64,000 bases of DNA from Glandiceps talaboti. Its lineage: Eukaryota; Hemichordata; Enteropneusta; Spengelidae. Location of the stretch: NCBI RefSeq assembly GCF_964340395.1, contig NC_135567.1, positions 5,435,899-5,499,898 on the forward strand. The letters are read 5' to 3'. The notes under the pieces are model-generated. The model worked only from the letters and a program-made list of their open reading frames with translations, did no database searches and had not been told where the DNA came from. This document shows, piece after piece, positions 23,467-34,348 of this stretch. The translations under genes were made by a program, and so were the position numbers. Every line of letters starts with the position of its first letter. The stretch's first letter is position 1.

Positions 23467-24272
23467 GTTTGATTTGTCACATTTTATTGTCTGCTGAGGT
23501 TTCTTACTTCATGCTTGTGTGTGGTTACACGGTGTCAGTCTAACAATATAGTCTAGAGCTCAGCAAAAATATTGACCTGTTCACACGACATCGGGACGGA
23601 TCATCTGTACAAGGCATCGGTAGAGCTAGCTTTGCCATCATTCTAGCATAAAACTAATATTGCATGAAATTACTTTGAGTGTGGCCAGGTGGCCAGAAAC
23701 AGCATATTGTTTGTACAATGTTACATTGAATTTGGAATGTGTATAACTATAAGCAAATACAACACTTCCTACAGGTCAAGCGGTGACTGATGTTGTGTTA
23801 TATATTAAAGAACAGTATTATGTAATAACATTTCTTGATGATTTCTGACGTGCTACAATTGTTGTACATTATTACACTGTGTAGAAATGGATTTCTTGTC
23901 ATCAGCTGATATCCATAAAAAAGTGTTGTCTGTGAAAACGCAAATATATATATGTAAATGTAGCACTATCAAACTTTAAACAGATGAAAGGTGTATTATA
24001 TGTGTAATAGTTAATAAAGTGCTGATGAACAGATGGATGTATTCATGTTTGTTTGTCCTTGATTTGTTCTGTGTGATTGTCAGTACTATTTAAAGATTTT
24101 TTGATAAATCATCTAAAACAATTATCTTCTAAAACCAAAAAAAAAATATTTAATATCTTGTACATTCTTCATGTCCTTCAAGGGTAAATAATTACAAGGA
24201 GTAACTAAAAGTCAAAGTGTTTGACCCAAATGTGAATAAATCATATTATACCATTAAAAAACTTAAAAGTAC

Positions 24273-24434
24273 TGAAGTCATCAACATCGTTCAAGCTTCC
24301 TGAAAGATAAACTTCTGTCCAAGCCACCATCAGATAACAAATTTACTAGAGATTTGACAAGGTTGCCATTCCTGACATCTGGAGATATAGATGATGCTTT
24401 AGAACTGTACCGCAAATTCTCAAATAAAATCGAG
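24273..24434 (+). pseudogene. YqaJ-protein gene, upstream exon
   Basis: The frame reads SFLKDKLLSKPPSDNKFTRD, then LTRLPFLTSGDIDDALEL and YRKFSNKIE. It ends exactly at a donor (gag|gtaagc, exon end 24434) in phase 0. The acceptor is uncertain (about 24273-24293). The phase joins perfectly with the next exon at 25053. The LPFLT..DI pattern resembles the N-terminal region that precedes the KGF-FF-S--VH segment in YqaJ/SWIM proteins of invertebrates and ISL2EU elements. Confidence 0.6.
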
Positions 24435-24897
24435 GTAAGCAGCCACATTATGTAAAGTAGACATTATTTTTTTCTTGTCAATGTCATGATATATTATTAA
24501 TCTTGAATTATGGGTAATAATTGAACTTCACAGATCTATGACATGTCCCTCATTTTGGAAAATATGCTGTTGTTTGTTTGTTTGTTAAGTACCAACAGTA
24601 TATACTAGGCCACATACAATATGTCACTTATTTGTGTAGTGTACATAATTATAGTACAAAATTAAATGTACATGTGAATATAATGATTGGCTATTTTCCT
24701 TGATTAAGGAAGAACTGTTTATAAATTGTATTTATTTGGATAGTCCAGATATAAATGATCTATGTTAGGGAAAACATCAAAATCAAAACATCGTAATTAA
24801 GTATCGTAACGAGTAAAGACGAGTAGCTACCAGTAGTTACGATTTACTATGGTGAATATTCATAAGTCTCGACGCATATTTATGAACCTTTAGCTTG

Positions 24898-24928
24898 AAG
24901 ACAATAAAAAGTAAACACTTATTGTCTT
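24898..24928. repeat. Short hairpin in the YqaJ intron
   Basis: Perfect 10-bp stem, aagacaataa (24898-24907) and ttattgtctt (24919-24928), with an 11-nt loop. No function is implied. Confidence 0.7.
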
Positions 24929-25052
24929 TTATTCATAGATGTTACTGACTGGGTGACAACCGAAACTACTGACAATATTGTATTATATTTAAATTAGAAT
25001 GTTGTTTGTTATTACCCCAATAGTGATTATTTTGTTATGTATTATATTACAG

Positions 25053-25247
25053 GGTAACAGCAGTAGCGTCAAAACTGGCAACAACTTTAGTAAAGGATTT
25101 GCCCTCTTTCACTCGAAGGTTGTTCATGGCATCAAACTAGCTAAGGATCCCAAAAAAGAGTTGGTTTATATAAAGGGTTTCTGCTGGGCATCTATGATGA
25201 AGGGAAGAAAACACAGTGTGATGGTGGTGCTTAGTAAATCAACTTGA
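25053..25247 (+). pseudogene. YqaJ-protein gene, middle exon; frame broken before the SWIM finger
   Basis: The exon opens at an acceptor (ttacag|ggtaac) in phase 0. It reads GNSSSVKTGNNFSKGFALFH, then SKVVHGIKLAKDPKKELVYI, KGFCWASMMKGRKHSVMVVL and SKST, followed by an in-frame stop. This is the segment that, in intact homologues, runs into a SWIM zinc finger (C-x-C...C-x-H). Just downstream, in another frame, VVAAICISEC resembles the start of that finger and is followed by a gtatgt donor. So the stop is probably a frameshift lesion and the finger is lost or degraded. The upstream neighbour exon ends at 24434. Confidence 0.65.
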
Positions 25248-26267
25248 ACACTAAACGTGTGGTTGCGGCAATTTGCATATCAGAATGTGTTGCTTGGTAT
25301 GTAACATCTACAGTAATTTACATGTGTACAAGTCCTGGGGGGTGGGGGGGGGGGGGGTGGGGGGTGGTGCAAGTTCTGGTGTGTGGCTAATACTGTCAAC
25401 CCTAGACACCATTCTAAATCAATACCTCATTTCAAACCATTACAGGTTTTTACAAAATCAAATTTTTAGACCAAAATACATTTTGTAGTAGTTCCATATT
25501 TAGGAAATGGTGGATTGCATAATGAGTTTTCACTTTTATATTTTTCCCCCAGGAACATTTTGAGAGGCATTTAATGGCAGTTATGATTTGATAAAAGACA
25601 TGACAATGGACCACATTTTTGACAAAGCAAAATTGAAAGTAATGTAGGATGGACCCCATTTTAGACTCTTCAGCTCAAAAAAAAAGACAGACCTTATAGA
25701 CCAAAGGGTTCAAAAACACACTCCAAGTCTTGCGGCTGGATATGCATAGTGAAATAGGGAAAGTAACCCCCCCCCCCCTAGGTACTAGTCTTACATGTAT
25801 CTTTTCATAACACTGCTGTGCAATATCAAAAATACACTTGCATACCTGTATGCATATGTAAGTGGAAATGTCCGCAGTATTCCTTGTACTCAAAATCAAA
25901 TGATTACAGTTTACTTTTCACAAAATCTACAGTATTGGATGAACATATCTCCTTGACACATTAGTACCATTGTTAAAGTACTCAGGCTACTGCACACTTG
26001 CTGTGTGTGTTACCTGTTGTACTTTCACTTACTATACTTCTGACAAAACAGAGAATACAAGAGCTCGACAAGCAAATACACCCAGCCTTTCAACACTGGC
26101 TCTCACATTTCATTTGGATTAGTCACATTGTTGAAATTAATAATCAAATTTATCTTCAAAATTAGACAGCCCTGTTTTATTAGATAAAATGATAAATGAA
26201 CTCAAATAAATACTGAATAAGTTACTGAGGAGTAACTGAACCTGAAATATATTGACTAAACATTCTG

Positions 26268-26303
26268 TTTGTTTGTTTGTTTGTTTGTTTGTTTGTTTGT
26301 TTT
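26268..26303 (+). repeat. (GTTT)n microsatellite beside the YqaJ exon acceptor
   Basis: About nine units of gttt run straight into the acceptor tttag at 26305, so the simple repeat supplies the polypyrimidine-like tract. Confidence 0.85.
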
Positions 26304-26305
26304 AG

Positions 26306-26781
26306 TTAGAAGAACAGTAACAGACACATTTCCAGATAATTTATAACACCCAAGGGATTTATCCAACATAGAAGCAATTCAATTTGGTAAAGAAAATGAA
26401 AAACTTGTTTGTGAGTTGTATAGAGAGTACATGAGTAACAATGGTTCACCAGTAGTGACCTCAAATGTTGGATTAATCATTAATCCATCTGTACCACATC
26501 TTGGTGGCACTCCAGATCAAAATGTGTATGATGTACTAGAACATGATCCTTTTGGTCACTTCTGTCTCGTTAATGATAATGGCAAAGTCAGGTTGAACTC
26601 CCAACACAATTATTTCTATCACATACAGGGTCAAATGGCCCTCAATGGTCTTAAATGGTGTGACTTTGTTGTGTACACTAGACATGATGAACTCTATGTT
26701 GAAAGAGTAAGATTCAGTGAGGAACTTTGGGTACATAAAATGTCAGCCATGGCATACTTACTGCAGTTTATATTGAAATGA
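26306..26781 (+). pseudogene. YqaJ-type nuclease domain, catalytic core deleted
   Basis: After an acceptor (ttttag|ttagaag) the frame reads RRTVTDTFPDNL, a stop (TAA at 26344), then HPRDLSNIEAIQFGKENEKL, GLIINPSVPHLGGTPDQNVY, DVLEHDPFG, HFCLVNDNGKVRLN, YFYHIQGQMALNGLKWCDFV and VYTRHDELYVERVRFSEELW, ending at 26781. The (A)I-x-(F/W)G--NE, S/T-PD, YxxQGQMA and G-KWCDFV motifs define the YqaJ/lambda-exonuclease-like fold. The Asp of the PD motif is present. The expected E-x-K (LLEIKCP) should follow DPFG but is absent, with text jumping to the FCL segment. So this copy cannot be an active nuclease. In ISL2EU elements YqaJ is thought to assist transposition; its exact role is not known to me. Confidence 0.85.
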
Positions 26782-27729
26782 TCAGATACTTAACATGACA
26801 GAATTATAAGACACGGATAAACAAATGTTGTAGTTCTGCTTGTAAGTCAGGAAGTGCTGGACACATTTTTCCACCAAAGGCATTTTATATTACATAGATA
26901 TGTAGACTAAATTTAGCAAAAAATGAAGTGGCAAAGTCTGTAAAAATAGTCTAACTCTTGGACAGTGTTGGTATCAAAAATGCAACTCAACATACTAATT
27001 TCATATTTAGGAGCAAATCGATGTTGGCATAGATTGATAGAGGTGGTTCTGTATACACAAAGTCATGGTAACTGAGATTATGATATCGTTTAAAAAGTTC
27101 TTGATACCCAATGATTATATGTGATATAATACTGGTGTAAAATGTACCAGTTCCTGGATATGACCAAACAAATAACACAAATCTCAGTTATCAAACCTCT
27201 TTGTGTATACTCAACAATTGCTGCTTTTTGTTTTGATGTCAATTTGTTCCTGGGTGATCTTTAATATGTGCTGTGTGTGTATTATTTGTCCCGACTGTAG
27301 TTGAAAATGATGCCTTATTTATAAACTATACAACATATTAAAGTGAGTTGAATAATCAAGGGGAGTTAACTTTTTGCTTCTTATATAGACAGAGACTAAA
27401 ACCATTGTTGCAACATGTTGATACAAGTTTATACAGAAAGTTGATGTTATTACACTTACTGTAGGGTAATTCGTCTGATACTATGTTTTACTTTGTGCAA
27501 CAATAGCTTTAGTTTGTCTATCATGGGTAGTTGAAAGTTTGTTTTCTGTTGTAATAAAAAAGATACATACTATTTTAAAAGAAAATCAATTTTAATGATC
27601 ACTTCAAATGAGAAATATTATGTATATAAAAGGTGCATAATATAAGTCGAGATATTGAAATAGTAGGGAGGGAAGTAGGATACAAATATATACAGCTTTA
27701 TCAGTGAGTCTCTACTATGTTACAATATT

Positions 27730-27753
27730 AGCAATGAAGTATACTTCATTGCT
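27730..27753. repeat. Perfect 24-bp palindrome
   Basis: agcaatgaagta followed at once by tacttcattgct. It has no loop and no mismatch, and sits about midway between the two gene ends of the ISL2EU element. Confidence 0.9.
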
Positions 27754-28059
27754 GAAAAAGCAATATTTTATCAACCCTTGCTTGGTTTTCACTAGGATAA
27801 AGCATTGTTCAGAACAAATTTTCTCATATTTACATCTGAGATTTTAAGGTGATAACAAAGTAGTGAGTCGAAAGCTCAATGCTAAATATCTTGAGCTGCT
27901 TGTGTGTTACAACCTTTGTAAATCAAAGTAGTGAGTGTTATTCACCAACATTGACCATTTGGTCACATCACTTCATGGTTTAGTCAATTTCTAATACACA
28001 CAAGAAAGAGTAGTATCCTATGACCACTTGATTTGTATTCTGTGTATAATATGACGTGT

Positions 28060-28580
28060 AAAGTGTGATCTTTTTTTGTAAAACTAAGCAAAATATCTAA
28101 ATATTGTTCCTCAATATTTTTCTTTGCTCAGCCATGGCAAGTATGAGTGACCTTAGGAGACTAGTCACTACTTGTCAGTAGTAACAAAACATTAGGTTAC
28201 AAGTATTGTCTGGATGAATGAAGACAAATATTGGGAATAATATAATAGTATACATCCTAAAGCATAATGTATGAAAACATTTAGAAAAATAATGGTGAGG
28301 TATGTAGGCTTTGTTTGTCATAACATACAACCATCAGGGTACATAATCTTTATTTTCGGTTCAAAAACATTAATTTGCATGGTATCATTAGATATTATTC
28401 ATCAATGTTATTCTTCATTCGGCCAAGGAAAATATGAGTGACCTAACGGGGGGGGGGGGTCACTATGAGTCGCTACATGAGAAGTAGGTCGTGAGTATTT
28501 TCTGGTTGAATAAAGAGAAATATTGGGGAATTATTGTAATTATACCTGTTCAAGTATAATTTGTGAAATGTCAAGGAAAA
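28060..28580 (+). repeat. Tandem duplication, about 290-bp period, within ISL2EU
   Basis: 28110-28260 and 28398-28550 share t-ttcttca/ctc-gcca-gg-aa-tatgagtgacct, gtcacta-gt-gct/tact, gagtattttctgg/gtattgtctgg and aaatattggg-aat. The second copy carries a G-run (28448-28459). Confidence 0.7.
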
Positions 28581-28794
28581 TAATGGATGATTTGGAACAT
28601 TTTTATTCATAATTTGTATATATATATGATGTGTTCAATCAGTACATCAGAAATAAATAAAGTTTATTTTCAAGAGATAACCTTTTGTAGTGTTGAACTT
28701 TATATTTATTCAAAAAAATGCACTTTTAATAAAGAAATATACCATATTACTATCATCCCCACCACATCCCTATTTACAATGTGACCTATATATC

Positions 28795-29495
28795 TCAACA
28801 TGACAAAATGGGTTTTTGGAACTTCACTAGACTACAGCACACTAACAAAATCTGTTCTATGAATCCATACAATGTCAAAGGGATCACCTGATCAAAAATG
28901 TGTCACCCCTTTATCCTTCCAATAGCCCGCTCAATATGTATTCAGACTCTGGCAATTTTCTGGGTGTCAAAAACATCACTGGATTTCATTTGATTTTGTC
29001 CTGGTTGACATTTGAGGGGAATATTTAGTGTAACACCCCTGTCAATTAACATGTCCCTCAATTCAAAACCTTTGTCAGCCATCAAACTGTCATTTGGTTG
29101 TTACATAAATCAAGAATTCCACATTTCTCTGTGATAATCCTGTCAGATGTTGACTCTCCAAATAAATTACTAATAAATGATACACCAACTGATGAGTCTA
29201 TTCCCACTAACTAAGCCTTTGAATGTGTCATGTGACTTGTACTCTGACCAAAGTTCAGACGGGATTGAGTAGTCCTTTGTCACTTCACATTTTAATTCAG
29301 TACAAGCAATAATACACCTTGTACTTGGATACTTATCCTTAAATACTATAGGCAATTTCTTTTCAACTAAGTCTCTACTAGGCCAGATAGGAAGTTCAGA
29401 AAATTGTAAATAAAGGAAAACTGATGCCATAACACATCTGGACACTTGTCTGCTTGATTTGTATAACAAGCTGCAGTACAATACCACTTTCCCAT
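28795..29495 (-). pseudogene. THAP/DDE transposase of the ISL2EU element, inactivated
   Basis: Read on the minus strand from 29495, the start MGKWYCTAACYTNQADKCPD followed by VLWHQF is a THAP zinc-finger beginning (C-x4-C...HxF), the usual DNA-binding head of these transposases. The rest of the THAP and HTH region is deleted. The text resumes at FLYLQFSELPIWPSRDLVEK, KLPIVFKDKYPSTRCII, ACTELKCEV and SELWSEYKSHDTFKGLV. Past stops and shifts it continues MADKGFELRDMLIDRGVTLN, HIERAIGRIKG and VCCSLVKFQKPI. This is the DDE_Tnp_4 catalytic domain. The first catalytic Asp (IIDCTE) is Ala here (GCT, 29305-29307). The second Asp (MADKGF, 29074-29076) and the Glu (HIERAIGR, 28930-28932) are kept. The enzyme would cut and rejoin the 52-bp ends. 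Confidence 0.88.
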
Positions 29496-29597
29496 GCTTG
29501 TATATAATTCACTATCGATAAGTTTGTAAACGATACACTGGTTGCTAATGTAAACAAAACAAATTGTGTTCAAATGGTGGCACATCTCTGAACTTTA

Positions 29598-29649
29598 CCC
29601 CCTTTAGCCTCGTTCCGATTAACATCTGGGTACCTTTCCATAGAGGTGT
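29598..29649 (-). repeat. Right terminal inverted repeat of the ISL2EU element
   Basis: Reverse complement of the left TIR with 45/52 matches. It lies about 100 bp upstream of the transposase start, so it may overlap that gene's promoter. Confidence 0.9.
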
Positions 29650-29654
29650 ATTCC

Positions 29655-29800
29655 CCTGACAATCATGAACTTTATGGAAATGGTTGTATTTTCTGGAGTT
29701 GTGTTCCCCTTTAATGATAAATTGGCAGTACACCCCTTAGCCATATGTATGTATAAAATGTACACCATGTGTATTCATAAGTAATGTCCCCATCAAATAC
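29655..29800 (-). repeat. Dispersed repeat G, inverted copy next to the ISL2EU end
   Basis: Its reverse complement matches about 31290-31410: gaatacacatggtgtacattt, atggctaagg, cattaaaggggaacacaact, ccagaaaatacaa, catttccataaagtt. The match ends near the transposon terminus, suggesting ISL2EU inserted at the edge of or inside repeat G. The left flank (family B end) does not continue G. Confidence 0.75.
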
Positions 29801-29803
29801 GTC

Positions 29804-29871
29804 AGACGGCCACTCACACACATTTCACCATGCCTATAGCCCTACTGAACCTAGTTCAGTTGTGCTAAAAA
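29804..29871 (+). mobile_element. Family A 3'-end fragment
   Basis: Only the tail is present: cacacatttcaccatgcctatag, ccctactgaacctagttcagttgtgctaaaa. It keeps the terminal stem-loop without the microsatellite body. Confidence 0.8.
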
Positions 29872-29936
29872 TGGTGACTCTCACATACCGGGTAATCTGA
29901 CGTTTGTGCATAAGTACATCCAGTAATGGTTGACAG

Positions 29937-30490
29937 CAAGTCACATGCAGGTCTCCCATGTATGCATTTCCCATCAGACTCAAATGCCAAAATACACATG
30001 TACATGGAGAGAGTTTATCACAAAGTGCAACATGGGGAAAACAGGTCTAAACAATTAGTTAAGAAATGTTATTAAGTCAGTGAATTGTGACCAAACTATG
30101 ACCCACCTACACATCTTATACATATTCTCAGATAGAATTTAACTTTGACAAAGATTCCTTTAACTTCCACAAGGGTGATTGACTGTACTTGTCAAATACA
30201 CTAAATGATTTGATCATATTACAGCATTGAACCATTCACTGCATGTACAAGTTTCACAGCTGATTACTTCTGGTTTATATAAACATTCCTGGCAAAACCT
30301 CTTCCAAATTACATGGTTTAGCATTAGGTGTACAAACTATATGAAGGGTTAACTCAATATTTATCATGGAGCATTTCTCGTGACACTTTATGTTTTCTAT
30401 AATACGGGCATGACCATTTTGATACGGAGGGTAGAAGTGACTATGATATTGATGGGGATGGCACAAGTGACCATTTTGATGGGGAGGGTA
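29937..30490 (+). repeat. Duplicated segment, copy 1 (paralog at 44.1-44.8 kb)
   Basis: Shares tcacatgcaggtctc-catgt, agagagttt, acaaagtgc-acatggg, aaacaatta-ttaagaaat-ttatt, and later gcatttctc-t-acact and gaccat-ttgat-g-gagg with 44085-44830. In both loci the segment follows a family A 3' end. No exon recognised. A low-complexity run follows (30596-30625). Confidence 0.75.
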
Positions 30491-30869
30491 CAGAATGCTG
30501 ACATTACACTATGACAAGGATTGCTTTCTATTTAATGTCTACTATTCCTCATTGCACAGATGCATAAATGTGGATATCAAAAAGATGATCAATTTGATGA
30601 GGGGGGGGGGGGGAAAGGGAGGGTTAATATTAGCAATGCGAAGCTCCGAGGACTGTGAGAGAGTCTATGTCATTGGCTGTTGCAAGTGCTCCATGTACAT
30701 TCATGGAATGTGATAAACTCGTAAATTAAAATTGGACACTGACCTAAATGCCAACAATGGTCTACCCTTTTTATAGATACAAGATTTCAAACATTATTTG
30801 TATTTTCTGCATAAAGCTTATGGAATATTCTAAAATTATTTTCATCTAATTTGATATTTGTACATGATA

Positions 30870-31084
30870 AAATCATTACTTATGCAAATTAGCATTAATC
30901 ATGCAAGCCACTCCCACCAAAAGCTATTCAGCTCTAAGTTGCAGCCTGAAAATGCAACACAGTAAATTGCAAAACATTTGCTTCACTACCTTTTGAGATA
31001 TCAGTGGAACAAAATTTCTGCACATACACACAGACATACAGCAAGACAGTTGCATGATATCAGCTCCCATACGGGAGCTAAAAA
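30870..31084 (+). mobile_element. Family D short element ending in perfect stem-loop plus CTAAAAA
   Basis: It contains ttatgcaaattagcattaatc, cactaccttttgagatatcag and cacatacacacagacatacag, then a perfect 7-bp stem agctccc/gggagct (31062-31068, 31073-31079, loop atac) followed directly by aaaaa. The layout (body, AC/AG-rich tract, hairpin, CTAAAAA) copies that of family A, with unrelated sequence. Confidence 0.65.
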
Positions 31085-31239
31085 CAACTTGTCCATTCCA
31101 TTACCACCATGGCAATTTAAAATGCTCCACCCAAGAAACGGCATGGGGATACACAATACCTACACAAGCGTATTATTTCACAGAAGTGAGATAATTATGG
31201 CCATTTGCCTTTAAATCATTCATACCAATATTTTGGGGA

Positions 31240-31425
31240 GAACCAGATGAAATGGATATTGAACTCACGTACATTTCAATTCTTGTCACTGAATACACAT
31301 GGTGTACATTTTGTACATGGCTAAGGTGTATTCTGGCAATTCACATTAAAGGGGAACACAACTCCAGAAAATACAAACATTTCCATAAAGTTTGGTTGCT
31401 AGGGAACCATTTCACGATTTTGTAT
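31240..31425 (+). repeat. Dispersed repeat G, direct copy
   Basis: Partner of 29655-29800 in opposite orientation, see that entry. Here the repeat runs on past ttccataaagtttggttgctaggg without the ISL2EU insert. Confidence 0.75.
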
Positions 31426-32354
31426 CACCTGCATGACATGTAATTTCAGAAATACACCAAGTTTAAGTTCTGATCTATAAACATAATTTTAATGTTTTTT
31501 CTATGGACCACTATATCTTCTGAGTAAACTAATTTAACTATTCATGAGTGAAAATGAATGAAAACAGAGAGTGATTTAGAGAGTCAAATTCCTCCCCAAA
31601 ATCGGCAAAAACCCAATAAAATCTACTCCCTCTCTACCTAAATATTTCTGTATTGAGTTATAGGGCAAACATGTGAACCATGGAAAATGTTTTCTTAAAA
31701 CCAGCCTGGCATTCTGTTTTTGACTCGATTCAGCCCACTGAGTTTGCCTTTCATTCAATCCAGTATTAAATAATTTACTGAAGTTACATAATAGTCTGAT
31801 ACCTCTATATAGTTATTGACATTTTTGTATCACCTGACTTGTGAAAGGGGACTATCATTCCCTGACCCCCCCCCCCCCCCTTCATAGTTTCATATAATAA
31901 ATTTTCAAATTAAGTGGTACATCATTAATAATACCTATAGTTCAGAAGTTTGTATTCCAACAATGTGTGTAAGACCCAAAATATATGGTCTTACCCAAAA
32001 TCTATGGTCTTGCCCAAATGGGAGGTATTCAGTTTAAATCTGGTTAACTCAATACTTTCATTTACGTGTTAATTATGATGGTACATGTATATATTCAAAC
32101 TGTGTCATAAATTGAAATATGAAAACAAATACACATATTTAATATGCATCTTGGTGAGAAATTATCAGTACTACATTGTTGATGTGTAACTGTTATTATA
32201 TGTGTTATAATACGCCTCCTGCTCTCCGTTATATCAGAAAAATTACCTCTCTCAGCAAGATATGGAACGGTATTTGGCAAATAACATATACGTATATGTG
32301 TAATAATACGCAGACAGTATGCAGATGAAAATATCCAAATTACAATTGCAAAAA
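31426..32354. other. Unassigned AT-rich stretch
   Basis: No exon recognised. A C-run lies at about 31866-31880. The minus-strand frame 32095-32379 has no family motif and overlaps the family A start. Confidence 0.4.
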
Positions 32355-33755
32355 TACCGCCAATGGCGTTGTAGCACAACTGTACAGTTTTAAATGTTTA
32401 TCCATATGCTAGTCCATGCTAACAATAGGTGTTCATTTGCTGAATAACTATCCAGTTGCCTATCCAACCATGTTGCTATCTTTATGATAAATGCTATCAT
32501 TTGGCTGTTGCTATGGGCGTGGTCATGTTGTTAGATATATTTGCATACATTTATGTATGTTTTTGTTCACTTGTGTATGAATTCCTGATATTGTCTTTGC
32601 AATACACGTGATCATTTGGCTGTTGCTATGGGCGTGGTCTTGTTGCTAGGCAAATTTAAATACATTTTTTGAATGTTTATTCAATTGTCTATTAAACCCC
32701 ATTGTTATCTTTGTGAAATACACCGTTTGGCTGTTGCTATGGGCGTGGTCATGGTTACTAGGGTATTTGCATACATTTTTTGAATGTTTATTCATTTGTC
32801 TATTAAACCCCATTGTTATCTTTGTGAAATACACCACCGTTTGGCTGTTGCCATGGGCGTGGTCATGGTTACTAGGGTATTTGTATACATTTTTTGAATG
32901 TTTATTCATTTGTCTTTCTATTCCTGTTATCTTTGCAAAATACGTGATTATTTGGCTGTTGCTATGGGTGTGGTCTTGTTGCTATGCAAATTTACGTACA
33001 TTTTTTGAATGTTTATTCAATTGTCTATTAAACCCTGTTGTTATCTTTGTGAAATACACCACTGTTTGGCTGTTGCTATGGGCATGGTCATGGTTGCTAG
33101 GGTATTTGCACACATTTTTTGAATGTTTACTCACTTGCCTACCAGATGATGTTGTTATTTGACCAAAATATACTGCCATTTGGTTGTTGCTAAAGGGCGT
33201 GGTCATGGTCGCTAGGGCCAATTTTGTCAAAATATTTTGAAGAAAATCTGCAGAATAACAGTTTCAGAAACATCTCGCCAAGTTTCAGACTCATTGACCA
33301 AGTACTTTTTGAGATATAAGTTTTTGACCAAAAATGAACATTCTTACACCTAATTTGCACATCACTCATGGAATCATTGTATGCTTAATATATCTTCGTC
33401 CATACATCCCTAGATGCATCCCATCAAATTTCAGCCCAATCTGCTCAGTAGTTTTGGAATTATAGATTTTTAACCAAAAAGACACATTTTTAGCCCTAAT
33501 TTGCATATCACTGATGGAATCACCATGTCATGAACAAATCTTACTTTACTAAAGAATCTTCCCACCAAATTTTGCACCAATCTGCCCAGTAGTTTCTGAG
33601 TTTAAGTTTTTTGACCAAAAATCACATTTTTTGACCCAAATCACACACCTGTGATGCGATCATTTTGATTTGAACAATTTCCCGACTAGACACCCAAGGT
33701 AATGGACCCACCAAATATCATGGCAATCGGTTCAGCAGTTTTTGACTTTAAGTTG

Positions 33756-33819
<64 letters not shown>

Positions 33820-33873
33820 GACGCCGGGCGATCCCTATAGCACTACTGAAACTCAGTTCAGTTGTGCTAAAAA
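32355..33873 (+). mobile_element. Family A element, longest copy (about 1.5 kb)
   Basis: It starts taccgccaatggcgttgtagcac. Six or seven 5' units follow with a clean 114-bp period (for example 32725 and 32839), each with tttggctgttgctatgggcgtgg. Then come about four units with ctaatttgca-atcactgatgg and tttcagcccaatctgctcagtag, then aggtaatggacccaccaaat, (AC)n at about 33761-33815, and the end agcactactgaaactcagtt cagttgtgcta. Because 114 is a multiple of three, the array yields long open frames on both strands (32713-33162) that are not genes. Confidence 0.9.
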
Positions 33874-34098
33874 TCACGTTTTTTTACCCAAATCAATGAT
33901 CACCCTCGTGCTGCAATCATTTTCATTTCAAAATTAGTAAAATTTCCACCAAGAAAGAAAGGGCATATTTACCAGTCTTATTTACATAACCTATTGTAAT
34001 AACTGGATTTAGAATGTGCATATGCACTTTGCCCAGTGATTATATAACGTTACCTAACACATCCCCTCATGGTGTTCACTGAGAACAAAGAAGATTTT

Positions 34099-34266
34099 GA
34101 AGGAAAATCACATTTTTTTACCCAAATCACACACCTGTGATGCGATCATTTTGATTTGAACAATTTCCCAACTAGACACCCAAGGTAATGGACCCACCAA
34201 ATATCATGGCAATCGGTTCAGCAGTTTTTGACTTTAAGTTGTTTACACACACACACATACACACAT

Positions 34267-34300
<34 letters not shown>

Positions 34301-34348
34301 GCTGGGCGATCCCTATAGCACTACTGAACCTCAGTTCAGTGGTGCTAA
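34099..34348 (+). mobile_element. Family A 3'-end, second tail in tandem
   Basis: A 250-bp copy of the last part of family A (cccaaatcacacacctgtgatgcg, caatttcccaactagacaccc, aggtaatggacccacc, (AC)n(AGAC)n, terminal stem-loop with ggtgctaatt). It follows the full copy at 32355-33873 after 225 bp. It is nearly identical to that copy's tail, pointing to a recent local duplication. Confidence 0.85.

Larger units (their letters stand above)
26782..28794. other. ISL2EU interior between the two convergent genes
   Basis: About 2 kb with no coding signature, the space between the two 3' ends. It contains the palindrome at 27730-27753 and the duplication at 28060-28580. Confidence 0.6.
23201..29649. 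mobile_element. ISL2EU-type DNA transposon, 6,449 bp, decayed
   Basis: The ends are 52-bp terminal inverted repeats (23201-23252 and 29598-29649, 45/52 identical). The dinucleotide AT lies directly outside each end (23199-23200 and 29650-29651), as expected for a 2-bp AT target duplication. Inside are a YqaJ-nuclease gene remnant on the plus strand (to 26781) and a THAP plus DDE transposase remnant on the minus strand (29495 to 28795), pointing toward each other. From knowledge of the group, ISL2EU elements (PIF/Harbinger-ISL2EU-Spy assemblage) encode exactly this pair. Both genes are broken, so the copy is not autonomous. Between them lie a 24-bp perfect palindrome and a 290-bp duplication. 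Confidence 0.86.

Noticed and set aside
32713-33162. 149-residue open frame with leucine/tryptophan-rich 38-residue repeats
   Set aside because: It is produced by the 114-bp tandem units of family A (114 = 3 x 38). The opposite strand is open for the same reason.
33686-33899. Overlapping frames with CVCV and HTHT repeats (also 13093, 34188, 43892 and 60728)
   Set aside because: They are the family A tail plus its (AC)n tract. The recurring peptide MDPPNIMAIGSAVFDFKLF comes from the repeat, not from a gene family.
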